23,163 nt of DNA from NCBI GenBank assembly GCA_964580585.1, contig CAZOKZ010000066.1, positions 1 through 23,163 on the forward strand, in the 5' to 3' direction. A model generated the notes under the pieces. The model made no database searches, was not told where the DNA came from, and was given only the letters and a program-made list of their open reading frames with translations. The stretch comes from CAZOKZ01 sp964580585 (GTDB lineage Bacteria; Sumerlaeota; Sumerlaeia; SLMS01; JAHLLQ01). Both the position numbers and the translations under genes were made by a program. This document shows, in pieces, positions 15,901 through 23,163 of this stretch (positions within the stretch are counted from its first letter, which is position 1; each line of letters opens with the position of its first letter).

Positions 15901-17046
15901 TCAAACAGGCAGGACCGTCAAGGCTTTTGGGCTGCGAGAGAGCACGCGGGGCTTTCCCTTTGTGACCACGATCAGGTCTTCGATGCGTACACCGCCAAAT
16001 CCGGGCAGGTAAATTCCCGGTTCGACCGTTACCACATGTCCGGCTTCCAGCACGGCGGGACTGATCTTGTTCAGGCGTGGATTTTCATGAATTTCCAGCC
16101 CGACGCAATGGCCAAGACCATGGCCGAAAAATGCGCCGAATCCGTGCGAGTCGATAATGTCACGGGCGATGGCGTCCACCTCTTTGCAGGCTGCGCCTGC
16201 CGTGCAGGCTTTCAGTGCAGCTTCCTGGGCTTCGAGGCAGACATTGTAAATCGTTTCGAACCGTGGATGCAGCTTGCCGAGCGCCGGAGTGCGCGTCATG
16301 TCGGAGCAATATCCGCCGTAGAGCGCGCCAAGGTCCACGGTCACCATGTCGCCCTTCTGCAGCTTGCGGCTCGAAGGCGAATGGTGCGGTCGCGAGGCAT
16401 TCGGGCCGCTCGCCACAATACAGGGAAACGACTGGTTTTCGCCGCCATGATCCTCGATTGCATGCCGAATCACACGAGCGATGTCAGACTCGCGCACACC
16501 CGGTTTCATTGCATCGCAGGCCGCTGCCATGGCTTTGTCGGCAATGCGCGCGGCCTTGGCGATCAGCTTGATTTCGTCCTCGTCTTTGATGGCGCGAAGC
16601 GCCGTGACCAGCTTGCTTTGTTTGACCAGTTTCGCCTTGGACGGACGTACGCGTTGTTTGAGCAGCTCAAATCCATCGATGCTCAGAGTGCCTTCAAAGG
16701 CGATTTGCGCATAGCCTGCTTTTCGGAAGAAATCCGCGAAAAACTTTTCGGTCTCTGTCATCGGCTGGATGGCGATTTGAGCACCTTCGACCATGCCAAG
16801 AGCGATTTCACCGTAACGCGGGTCGGTGATGAACGTCGCGCCGAGGGTATCGACGATCAGGAAGCCATAGGTGCCTTTGAAACCGCACAAATAACGGATG
16901 TTGATCAGATCGTGAACAACCAAGGCATCGATACCCAGATCTTTCAGCTTTTGGGAAAGCGCGTTCAATCGCGCGGGGTGAGAGCTCACGTGTTGGGGGA
17001 CCTCGTCGAGTGGGGGAGAGTTACGGACAAAAACCTGCCCGAACAC
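15901..17046 (-). CDS. Xaa-Pro aminopeptidase-like M24B metallopeptidase
   Basis: 381 residues from the GTG at 17046. An N-terminal creatinase-like domain (to about residue 145) precedes a C-terminal 'pita-bread' M24 domain. The five metal ligands are visible: Asp238 (TVDLG), Asp249 (CSDMTR), His313 (second His of GHGLGH), Glu342 (VEPGIY) and Glu356 (RIEDL). It is expected to be a cytoplasmic dimetal enzyme removing N-terminal residues before proline. Family alignments usually begin near PARLNALSQKL, so a GTG at 16989 with GAGG upstream is an alternative start that drops 19 residues. It lies in the - strand run between the secreted hypothetical gene and the 122-residue gene. Confidence 0.92.
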   Translation of the reverse strand: MFGQVFVRNSPPLDEVPQHVSSHPARLNALSQKLKDLGIDALVVHDLINIRYLCGFKGTYGFLIVDTLGATFITDPRYGEIALGMVEGAQIAIQPMTETEKFFADFFRKAGYAQIAFEGTLSIDGFELLKQRVRPSKAKLVKQSKLVTALRAIKDEDEIKLIAKAARIADKAMAAACDAMKPGVRESDIARVIRHAIEDHGGENQSFPCIVASGPNASRPHHSPSSRKLQKGDMVTVDLGALYGGYCSDMTRTPALGKLHPRFETIYNVCLEAQEAALKACTAGAACKEVDAIARDIIDSHGFGAFFGHGLGHCVGLEIHENPRLNKISPAVLEAGHVVTVEPGIYLPGFGGVRIEDLIVVTKGKPRVLSRSPKALTVLPV

Positions 17047-17147
17047 CTGAACGATGGTCCAGGCAATTCCACTTTCCAGAGTTAGAAGCTAGCGAGAAAT
17101 GCAGAACGGAAAGAGTAGGCAATTCAGGATGAGCAGCCGAATTTCGC

Positions 17148-18110
17148 TCAATCGTACAACCGCAATGCGCGGCGGTATTCGCGTATTTCGTCCTGTGACA
17201 ACATGAGCTTCATACGGGCCTGACTGGGGTTTTGAGCGGCGATGTCCAGTTCGGCTTTCCAAATATAGTGAATTGCGGCCTTGCCGTGCTCGGCCTGACG
17301 CGTGCGGCCTGCGTGAATGGAAAGCTGAGGCGTGCGATTATCCGCCGGGTTGACTTGCGAACAGGCCATCTTGATCGACTTGATGTTCGTTGGCAGATAC
17401 AGGTGAAACACGTATCGGCGCGGGATGCTGTGGCGCAGGATCACTTGCTGATCTTTGGCGAACGGTGCCACCAACTCGTCGTTTTCGTCATAAACTTCCA
17501 AATTGTGCAAATACACGTCGCCACGTTCGACCTCGAACGAAAGTGCCGTGACGTTTTTCGGAATGTCGCGTCCCGACCAGATGAAACTTTTGTCATCGAT
17601 CAATCCCGTCGTAATGGGGACGCGTGCGATGCGATCCCATTTGTAACCGATCAACGTCGAATGAAGATCGTCGCGACCCTTGAGGTAGTCCGAAATCGCC
17701 TCGAGCATGTGCAGCATCGATTCTTGATTGTAAGGTTTTTGTTCCTCGGCGGTGACCGGTAATTCATCGATGGCCAAATCGAGCAAATCCATGCAATCGC
17801 TCAAGCTGAAAGGAGCTTTGTAGGCGATAGGGGCTGGCGTGGGATTAGGAGTGGGAGTGGTCGGGAGCGTTTCCTCGATTGCCGCTGGCGTGGAAGCATC
17901 GGCGGTCATCGGGGCGGAGTCGTTTTCTGCTTCGGGCAACAAACTGCCCGCAGCCGCTTCCATGCGGGCCGTCGGAGGAGTCAGGGGACGAATGGCTTCG
18001 GCCACATCGCTCAAACCTTGTGCGCATGCCAGAGTGCCATACAGCAGGCCGACCAGTGAAAACGCGCTCACTGCGAGTCGAAGTCTCATTTTTTGCCGAC
18101 GGTTCGGCAT
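17148..18110 (-). CDS. Hypothetical secreted protein with Pro/Thr-rich linker
   Basis: 320 residues, family not recognised. A signal peptide (MRLRLAVSAFSLVGLLYG, cleavage likely after ACA) is followed by a low-complexity Ala/Glu/Thr/Pro linker to about residue 95 (TPTPNPTPAPI), then a folded part of about 220 residues. That part has helical segments (LSDCMDLLDLAIDEL, LHMLEAISDYLKG), then a beta-rich region (ALSFEVERGDVYLHNLEVYDENDEL), and ends in a charged helix. Two starts are possible: ATG at 18110, with AGGAG almost touching it, or ATG at 18089 directly before the signal peptide. It is probably periplasmic or extracellular. It sits downstream of cinA with a 120-nt gap. Confidence 0.8.
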   Translation of the reverse strand: MPNRRQKMRLRLAVSAFSLVGLLYGTLACAQGLSDVAEAIRPLTPPTARMEAAAGSLLPEAENDSAPMTADASTPAAIEETLPTTPTPNPTPAPIAYKAPFSLSDCMDLLDLAIDELPVTAEEQKPYNQESMLHMLEAISDYLKGRDDLHSTLIGYKWDRIARVPITTGLIDDKSFIWSGRDIPKNVTALSFEVERGDVYLHNLEVYDENDELVAPFAKDQQVILRHSIPRRYVFHLYLPTNIKSIKMACSQVNPADNRTPQLSIHAGRTRQAEHGKAAIHYIWKAELDIAAQNPSQARMKLMLSQDEIREYRRALRLYD

Positions 18111-18230
18111 TCTCCTGCCTCATTGTTTTCGATGATACAGCGACGAAACCGGTTCGCTGGGATTACTTGCAAGGATTTTTCACTCGCTTGTGAAATCTTA
18201 ACCGGAAACTATCCCCAACATCGTCAAGAA

Positions 18231-19529
18231 TTATTCGATGGGCAAGCCATCCACCCATCTTCTCAGCATATCCAATGCCTGATTTTCCGCCCAGTGGCGA
18301 ATACGGTCGCGGTCGCCCGGGATGCGGTGATGCCGGATCCACGAACCGCCGGTCCGATCGGTCAGCCCAAACCAAACGGTGCCAACGGGTTTTTCCGGCG
18401 TCCCGCCTCCGGGCCCCGCGATGCCGCTGATGGCCACGGCGACGTCGGCATCGAGTCCCGCCAACGCGCCTTCCGCCATTTCGCGCACACACTCGGCGCT
18501 GACGGCTCCGAATTTTTCCAACGTTTCGAGCCGCACGCCCAGCCGTTTCATTTTGGCCTCGTTGGAGTACGTCGTCAGGCCTTCCAACAACACCATCGAA
18601 GAGTGTGGGACATTGGTCAGACGTTTGGCAACTCCGCCACCGGTGCAGGATTCGGCGAGAGCCATTTTTTTTCCTCTCGCGCGGAAACGTTCGATCACCG
18701 CGGCCTCGAACGTCATGTTTTCCGGGCCTTCCGCGTATATCCTGTCGGCGGGCAAGGCGCCCTTAACGCGTGGAACAAAGGACGCGATTGCTTCTCGGCA
18801 CTCGGTTTCACTTGTTGCCGTGGCGGTCAGCCGCACGCGGATCGCGCCAAGGCTCGCAAGCATCGCCACATTGATGCGCGGGTCCGCGTCGAACAACTCG
18901 CCAAGCATCTGGTTCACCGTCGATTCGGGAATCATCGCCAGGTGCAGCGTGTGCACGACCATGCAGGGACGTTGCGGAAACAACGGCAGCACGCGGCGCG
19001 GCAGATAACGGTCCATCATGGCGCGCCACTCGTGGGGAACGCCGGGCAATGCCATCAGGGCGGGGCGACCTTCACCCGGGGGGAGTAACATCCCCGGTGC
19101 CGTGCCCCAGAAGTTCAGCAGGGGATCGGCGCAGGCGGGAATGAAGGCCTGGCAGATGTTCGATTCGGGCATTTCGCGCCCCCGCTGCGTGAATCGCTCG
19201 CGCATCATTACTTCGGCCCGATGGATTTTGCGCAATTCCGACTGCCATAGCCGGGAAAAAATTTCACGGTTCAAATCGTCCACCGTTGGACCCAATCCAC
19301 CGGTCACCACGACAAATTCGCACAACCCAAACGTAGAACGGATCGCTGTTTCGATGCGCTCGACGTCGTCTGGCGCGGCTATATGGCCGACGACCTGGAA
19401 GCCATTCGCCAGTAAAATACGCGAAATCTCCATCGCATTGGTGTCGGCGTAAAGCCCCTGGGTGATTTCCGTACCGGTGCTGACCACAATGGCACGAGGT
19501 GCGCGTAAAGGTAAAGCAAGTGGATTCAT
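18231..19529 (-). CDS. cinA: CinA family protein (competence/damage-inducible, NMN amidohydrolase domain)
   Basis: A 432-residue two-domain protein. The N-terminal MoCF/MoaB-like (COG1058) domain starts at GTEITQG (19-25) and has TGGLGPTVDD at 76-85. The C-terminal PncC-like domain has AESCTGGG at 292-299 and GIAGPGGGTPEKPVGTVW at 369-386. Family members hydrolyse nicotinamide mononucleotide and/or ADP-ribose in pyridine-nucleotide recycling; the gene is competence-linked in some bacteria. Length is normal. AAGGA lies about 11 nt before the ATG. It is divergent from moeA, 74 nt away, which encodes another MoCF-fold protein. It heads the run of - strand genes. Confidence 0.95.
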   Translation of the reverse strand: MNPLALPLRAPRAIVVSTGTEITQGLYADTNAMEISRILLANGFQVVGHIAAPDDVERIETAIRSTFGLCEFVVVTGGLGPTVDDLNREIFSRLWQSELRKIHRAEVMMRERFTQRGREMPESNICQAFIPACADPLLNFWGTAPGMLLPPGEGRPALMALPGVPHEWRAMMDRYLPRRVLPLFPQRPCMVVHTLHLAMIPESTVNQMLGELFDADPRINVAMLASLGAIRVRLTATATSETECREAIASFVPRVKGALPADRIYAEGPENMTFEAAVIERFRARGKKMALAESCTGGGVAKRLTNVPHSSMVLLEGLTTYSNEAKMKRLGVRLETLEKFGAVSAECVREMAEGALAGLDADVAVAISGIAGPGGGTPEKPVGTVWFGLTDRTGGSWIRHHRIPGDRDRIRHWAENQALDMLRRWVDGLPIE

Positions 19530-19603
19530 TCAGGTAGCGTCCTTGAGAAGCGCATTAGGCGTTGCGACAACCTGAAATATCATTGAAATGGAGGGCAAGA
19601 CTC

Positions 19604-20845
19604 ATGGCACAAGGAGTACTCACCCCCATGCTTTCCTATCGCGAGGCGTTGGATGAAATTCTCGGCCTGGCGCTCGACCTCGGAGCCGAGCGCGTGCCGC
19701 TTCTCGAAGCGGGCGGGCGGATATTAGCCGGGCCAATCACCGCGCCGTGGCCGTTGCCTCGGTTCGACAACTCTGCGATGGACGGTTTTGTCGTTCGGTG
19801 CGCGGATTTGGAAGGCGTTACCGAAGAAGAGCCCTTGATTCTGCCCATCGAAGGCGAAAGCGCAGCCGGACATCCTTACGCGGGCGAAATGCCAAAAGGC
19901 GGTGTTTTGCGCATCAGCACTGGCGCGCAAATTCCCGCCGGAGCCGATGGCATTGTGCCCATCGAGCGTGTTCAGGTTTCCGATCATTCGGTGTTATTCA
20001 CCGAGCCTGCGGTTCATGGGCGTTACATTCGGGTACGGGGAGAAGATGTGGCCGAGGGTACTGTCCTGTTTGGACACGGTACGCGACTCGACCCCGCGAT
20101 CTTGGCGTATTTGGGGATGTATAACCTCGATACGGTGGATGTTGTGCGCCGACCACGCGTGGCGCTGTTGACCAGCGGCGACGAAATCAAGCCTCTCGGA
20201 GCCGAGTTGCGCGAAACCGATGTCGTTGGGGTGAATATCTATTATCTCGATGAGGAACTGCGCGCATTCGGGTGCGAAACGCGTAACTTTGGTATCGCGC
20301 CGGACGATCCCGATGCCTTTCGACGCCAGTTTGAGCAAGCTCTGGCCTGGGGCGATCTGCTGATTACCACGGCGGGCGTTTCCGTAGGCGAGCACGACGT
20401 AGTGGGCGGAGTACTCGAATCGCTGGGCGCCGACATTCGGTTCTGGAAAGTCTCCGTTCGTCCCGGAAAACCGATGTTGGTGGCGACAATTGGCGGCAAA
20501 CCATACTTTGGCTTGCCGGGTAATCCGATGTCGGTCTGTGGAAACACGGAAATTTTCGTGAAACCGTATTTGCGGCGCTCGATGGGGATTTTGCCGGTCG
20601 AATCGCCCCGTGAACCCATGGTGCTGGCATCGGAAGCCATCCGTGACCGATCGCGGTTATTCTTTGCGCACGCCCAGTGCGCGTTGGAGAATGGCCAATG
20701 GAAAGTCTATCCCTTTCGCCATCAATCCTCGGGTAATCTGGCAAATGCCGCGCACGCGAACTGCATGATGGTCATCGAGCCGGGCGAAGGTCCGCTCGCT
20801 GCGGGAGAAAAAGTCGATGTGATTCGGCTGAGTCCAGGAAGATAA
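19604..20845 (+). CDS. moeA: Molybdopterin molybdenumtransferase
   Basis: A 413-residue enzyme that inserts molybdate into adenylylated molybdopterin in the last step of molybdenum cofactor synthesis. Visible signatures are PLPRFDNSAMDGF at 50-62, LLTSGDEI at 188-195, TTAGVSVGEHD at 255-265 (TSGGVSVG is usual) and GLPGNPMSV at 303-311. GGAGGG at 19590-19595 identifies the ATG at 19604; the frame stays open to 19562, but that extension has no family counterpart. It is divergent from cinA. No other cofactor gene is in the window, so its molybdoenzyme is elsewhere. Confidence 0.95.
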   Translation: MAQGVLTPMLSYREALDEILGLALDLGAERVPLLEAGGRILAGPITAPWPLPRFDNSAMDGFVVRCADLEGVTEEEPLILPIEGESAAGHPYAGEMPKGGVLRISTGAQIPAGADGIVPIERVQVSDHSVLFTEPAVHGRYIRVRGEDVAEGTVLFGHGTRLDPAILAYLGMYNLDTVDVVRRPRVALLTSGDEIKPLGAELRETDVVGVNIYYLDEELRAFGCETRNFGIAPDDPDAFRRQFEQALAWGDLLITTAGVSVGEHDVVGGVLESLGADIRFWKVSVRPGKPMLVATIGGKPYFGLPGNPMSVCGNTEIFVKPYLRRSMGILPVESPREPMVLASEAIRDRSRLFFAHAQCALENGQWKVYPFRHQSSGNLANAAHANCMMVIEPGEGPLAAGEKVDVIRLSPGR

Positions 20846-20895
20846 AGCAGAGCTTGAACTTTACGAAGATAAATTCCTCGATTTGCAACACTTGC

Positions 20896-20925
20896 TTGAC
20901 GTTTACCGGGCTCTTCTCCTAGACT
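20896..20925 (+). promoter_or_regulatory. Sigma-70-like promoter of the mglA operon
   Basis: TTGACG at 20896-20901 and TAGACT at 20920-20925 are separated by 18 nt. Both are good matches to the -35 and -10 consensus. The start of transcription would lie near 20932, leaving a leader of about 190 nt before the GTPase gene, which has no obvious structure that I could name. Confidence 0.65.
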
Positions 20926-21122
20926 CTGGGTGAAGTCAAACGGCCTATTCCTGTTGACGACAATCTTTCCAGTAGCCATAATGATCCACCGTTGATGCCC
21001 CATGTTACTGGTGATGTTGCACGAATGGTGATGGTGTTGTTCCCGATAGGCTGACGCGATGTCTTAGGCAAGCCGACCACCGTTTGAAAGAATCTGAGAG
21101 AAATCCGACGGAACTGTGAAAA

Positions 21123-21734
21123 ATGCCCATCATTAATTACCGCACGCGCGAAGTGAACTGCAAGATCGTCTATGTCGGTCCAAGCCTTGGGGGCAAAACG
21201 ACCAACATCCAGGCCATTCACGGGATGATTCCCGGCAACAACCGTACGGATCTTCAGTCGATCGACACCGAAGGCGACCGCACGTTGTTTTTCGATTATT
21301 TTTCCATGGATCTGGAAGAAATCGCGGGATTCAAAACCAAGTTTTTGATCTATGGCGTGCCGGGCCAGCCTTACTATCGCTCGACGCGTAAAATGGTACT
21401 CAACGGAGTGGACGGTCTTGTTTTCGTTGCCGACAGCGATAAGTCGCGCATTCAGGATAACCTGGATTCTCTCGAAGACCTGAAGTCGATGTTGACCGAA
21501 TACGGCTACGATTACGAAGCAATTCCGCTTGTTTTCCAATACAACAAGCGAGACCTTTTCTTTATCACACCCGTTGACGAATTTGAGGAAGTACTAAACC
21601 ATCGCGGTTGCCGATCATTCGAAGCCATCGCCGTGAAATACAAGGGTGTTGTGGAAACTTTCCGGGCCGTTTGCCGGGAAGTCGTCCTGCGCCTGAATGA
21701 AACGCTGACCCAGCAATTCGGTTCTTATCGATAA
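21123..21734 (+). CDS. mglA: MglA-like small Ras-family GTPase
   Basis: A 203-residue cytoplasmic switch GTPase of the bacterial MglA type. The P-loop GPSLGGKTT is at 19-27, a switch region with DRTLFFDYF at 52-60, the G3 equivalent VPGQ at 79-82 (as in MglA, not the DxxG of Ras), and NKRD at 141-144 for guanine recognition. MglA proteins set cell polarity and direct type IV pili or gliding machinery. The next gene encodes a roadblock protein, the usual GTPase-activating partner MglB. The order here is GTPase first. Only a weak GGAA precedes the ATG. Confidence 0.92.
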   Translation: MPIINYRTREVNCKIVYVGPSLGGKTTNIQAIHGMIPGNNRTDLQSIDTEGDRTLFFDYFSMDLEEIAGFKTKFLIYGVPGQPYYRSTRKMVLNGVDGLVFVADSDKSRIQDNLDSLEDLKSMLTEYGYDYEAIPLVFQYNKRDLFFITPVDEFEEVLNHRGCRSFEAIAVKYKGVVETFRAVCREVVLRLNETLTQQFGSYR

Positions 21735-21760
21735 CCCTGTGGAAGCGGAGATCCAGAGCG

Positions 21761-22378
21761 GTGACCAGACAAGGTTCAGACTCGAACGTGACAAAAAACC
21801 CCAAACCTTCCCCCAACGCCGCCGAGCGGAATTTTTCCATGGGTCCGCAAGCGACTCCCCGCCCCGTGCGTGGAGCGGGAAGCCAGATATATGCGCTATC
21901 CTATCGCGTTCTGGAATTATTGGTCGATGCGTTGGAAGATCTTGTCGAAAATACCAAGATTCGTTGTGCGCTCGTCATTGATCGCACCGGCTGCATCATG
22001 GCCTCGGCGGGCGATTTCGGAGCCATGAATCCTTCGACGTTGGGCGCCACCGCCGCAGCGACCATTGCTGCTTTAAACACCATGGTGGCTCGCGCGAATA
22101 CACCCGAAGTATCCGTGAAGTTTTACGGTGGCGAAGTCGATAATATTCATTTCGTCTTGATCGAAGAACGCCTCGTGCTGTGCCTACTTTATGGCAGCAG
22201 CGCTTCGACAGGCGAGGTGCGCGACGGAGCCCGGAAATTCGTTCAAGCCGTTGGCGTTGAAATCGAACAGGACAAACGTAACACCCGCCAGGAAAACAAA
22301 TCGCTGCTGGAATCGGTCAATTATATCGAAAGTAAATTGGACGAGTTGTTTAAGGATCACCTGGGCGGTTTGCCATGA
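21761..22378 (+). CDS. Roadblock/LC7 domain protein, MglB-like
   Basis: 205 residues from a GTG at 21761 with GGAG at 21747. The first 45 or so residues are polar and disordered. A roadblock/LC7 domain follows at about 46-155, with CALVIDRTGCIMASAG and IHFVLIEERLVLCLLY as its strands. The C-terminal part is a charged helix (QDKRNTRQENKSLLESVNYIESKL) that may be a coiled coil. It follows mglA by 26 nt in the same operon and is the likely GTPase-activating partner. A later ATG at 21839 is possible. MglB identity is inferred from fold and neighbour. Confidence 0.88.
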   Translation: MTRQGSDSNVTKNPKPSPNAAERNFSMGPQATPRPVRGAGSQIYALSYRVLELLVDALEDLVENTKIRCALVIDRTGCIMASAGDFGAMNPSTLGATAAATIAALNTMVARANTPEVSVKFYGGEVDNIHFVLIEERLVLCLLYGSSASTGEVRDGARKFVQAVGVEIEQDKRNTRQENKSLLESVNYIESKLDELFKDHLGGLP

Positions 22379-22406
22379 ATCGAGTTTCAGAAACGATGCT
22401 ACCCTG

Positions 22407-22437
22407 AATCGCCATTCGTTTGAATGGCGATTTTTTT
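22407..22437 (+). terminator. Terminator of the mglA operon
   Basis: AATCGCCATTC at 22407-22417 and GAATGGCGATT at 22422-22432 form a perfect 11-bp stem with a GTTT loop, and the T run continues to 22437. On the - strand no T run follows the stem, so it works for the + strand only. Confidence 0.95.
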
Positions 22438-22438
22438 G

Positions 22439-22900
22439 TCAATTTCCCCGTGCGATGATCCGTTTCTTTGGATTGTACAGCCGCCAATAACCACCACCTG
22501 CAACCAACCGATATCCGGAGGAGAGCACGAAGTCCTCGGGAAGTTCGAGGTCGTGCAACTCGTGTGGCAATTTGCCTTCTCGGACTGCAAAGCGTTGAAT
22601 CTCGACCGTTACAATGGCGATGGCATGGTCATCGTCGGAAAGTTCATTAGATTGCGCAAGTCGCGCCGTCATCTCGTTGATGACCTGCTGGCGGGTTGTT
22701 TCGTTAGCGGGGGAGAGAAAAAAATCCTGATACTTGGGCCCGAACAGCCAGATCCCTCCTATACCGAGGAAGAATAAAAGAACAATCGCCACCAGCAGGC
22801 GAAAAAACTGTGGGCGTAAACGATCGAACGTTTCACCCGGTTGCGGAGCAGGCGGAGCGGGAACGTCGGGCGCTTTTTCAGGGGTTTCGGTGTCGGTCAC
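22439..22900 (-). CDS. Hypothetical single-pass membrane protein
   Basis: 153 residues from a GTG at 22900 with GAGAG about 7 nt upstream. A Pro/Glu-rich cytoplasmic tail (about 1-25) is followed by a membrane helix at about 34-54, then a soluble domain. The soluble part contains a helix ending VEIQRFAVREGKLPHELHDL, which resembles the 'alpha helix then GxxPxxLxxL' element of type II pseudopilins, and a beta region (SSGYRLVAGGGYWRLYN). It follows the partial gene at the window end by 18 nt, so they are probably in one operon. Family not identified; the pseudopilin resemblance is weak. Confidence 0.75.
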   Translation of the reverse strand: MTDTETPEKAPDVPAPPAPQPGETFDRLRPQFFRLLVAIVLLFFLGIGGIWLFGPKYQDFFLSPANETTRQQVINEMTARLAQSNELSDDDHAIAIVTVEIQRFAVREGKLPHELHDLELPEDFVLSSGYRLVAGGGYWRLYNPKKRIIARGN

Positions 22901-22918
22901 CGGTAACTCTCTTTCTGA

Positions 22919-23163
22919 TTATTTCACCGTGGCAAAGTCCGCGATCCACAGATCGCCGCTGCTTTCCACACCGTTCGTGGGATCGTACGAAAATTCAAGC
23001 AATTGGGCTGTCGCCTGTTTTTTATCGAAATCCAGCGCCATCAAATCCGTTGGAATATCGGCATCCATGTCGGGGCCACGCGAAATCAGCAGCCAATGGT
23101 CATTCGCTTGTTGGTAAAGGAGCGGTTCGCGAAACGGGCCACTGGGCGAAAACATGTCCAGAC
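22919..23163 (-). CDS. Partial gene, C-terminal part only (possible pseudopilin-like protein)
   Basis: The open frame runs off the window; only the last 81 codons or so are present, ending at the stop 22919-22921. An internal ATG at 23155 is not necessarily the start, since the frame continues upstream without a stop. The motif DHWLLISRGPDMDADI resembles the 'WLLxSxGPDGD' stretch near the end of many GspG-like pseudopilins. It lies 18 nt upstream of the next - strand gene. The family assignment is tentative. Confidence 0.6.
   Translation of the reverse strand, partial: LDMFSPSGPFREPLLYQQANDHWLLISRGPDMDADIPTDLMALDFDKKQATAQLLEFSYDPTNGVESSGDLWIADFATVK

Noticed and set aside
15838..17085. 415-codon + strand open frame over the aminopeptidase gene
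   Set aside because: The - strand frame carries all five M24 metal ligands; the + strand product resembles nothing and is a shadow.
18174..18197. Hairpin GATTTTTCAC with GTGAAATC between cinA and the secreted hypothetical gene
   Set aside because: The stem is short and AT-rich with no T run in the right place, so it cannot be called a terminator.
18093..19088. 331-codon + strand open frame over cinA
   Set aside because: A shadow of cinA, whose signatures are complete on the - strand.

Overview
The window is bacterial chromosomal DNA: genes are densely packed, Shine-Dalgarno sites precede most genes, rho-independent terminators are present, and trmB, cinA and moeA are recognisable housekeeping genes. 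A large membrane-anchored protein built from carboxypeptidase-regulatory-like domains, an SGNH/TPR hybrid protein, an MglA-type GTPase with a roadblock partner, and a possible pseudopilin tail suggest a Gram-negative, PVC/FCB-like or candidate-phylum bacterium (Planctomycetota, Sumerlaeota or Hydrogenedentota type). The phylum cannot be fixed from this sequence alone.

Region 1 (1-7685) is a tandem array of four complete secreted alpha-amylases on the + strand. They belong to GH13 and most resemble the archaeal (Thermococcales) subfamily GH13_7. All four predicted mature proteins are 446 residues long, carry every catalytic residue, and keep the calcium ligands of the Pyrococcus enzyme. One ligand of its zinc site is replaced: His to Glu. 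Each gene is its own transcription unit, with an AT-rich upstream region, a homologous leader (TTGACT-like box, exactly 28 nt, then a CAGAnTC box), a conserved ribosome site, and a 3' region of hairpins ending in a terminator. Copies 3 and 4 are mosaics: two nearly identical blocks of about 450 bp flank a central 460 bp that is about 85% identical, which points to recent gene conversion or partial reduplication.

Region 2 (7686-14375, + strand) holds a 1209-residue membrane-anchored protein with about eleven beta-sandwich repeats, and an 864-residue inner-membrane SGNH-hydrolase-like protein with TPRs both inserted in the hydrolase domain and following it.

Region 3 (14394-19529, - strand) is a run of six genes read in the order cinA, a secreted hypothetical, an M24B aminopeptidase, a small hypothetical, trmB and a DUF202 membrane protein. 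cinA is divergent from moeA (19604-20845, + strand).

Region 4 (20896-22437, + strand) is an mglA-roadblock operon with a good promoter and a strong terminator, as used for cell polarity or type IV pilus control. Two - strand genes at the end, one cut by the window edge, look like a membrane-anchored protein and possibly the tail of a pseudopilin. No tRNA, rRNA, CRISPR array or insertion sequence was seen.
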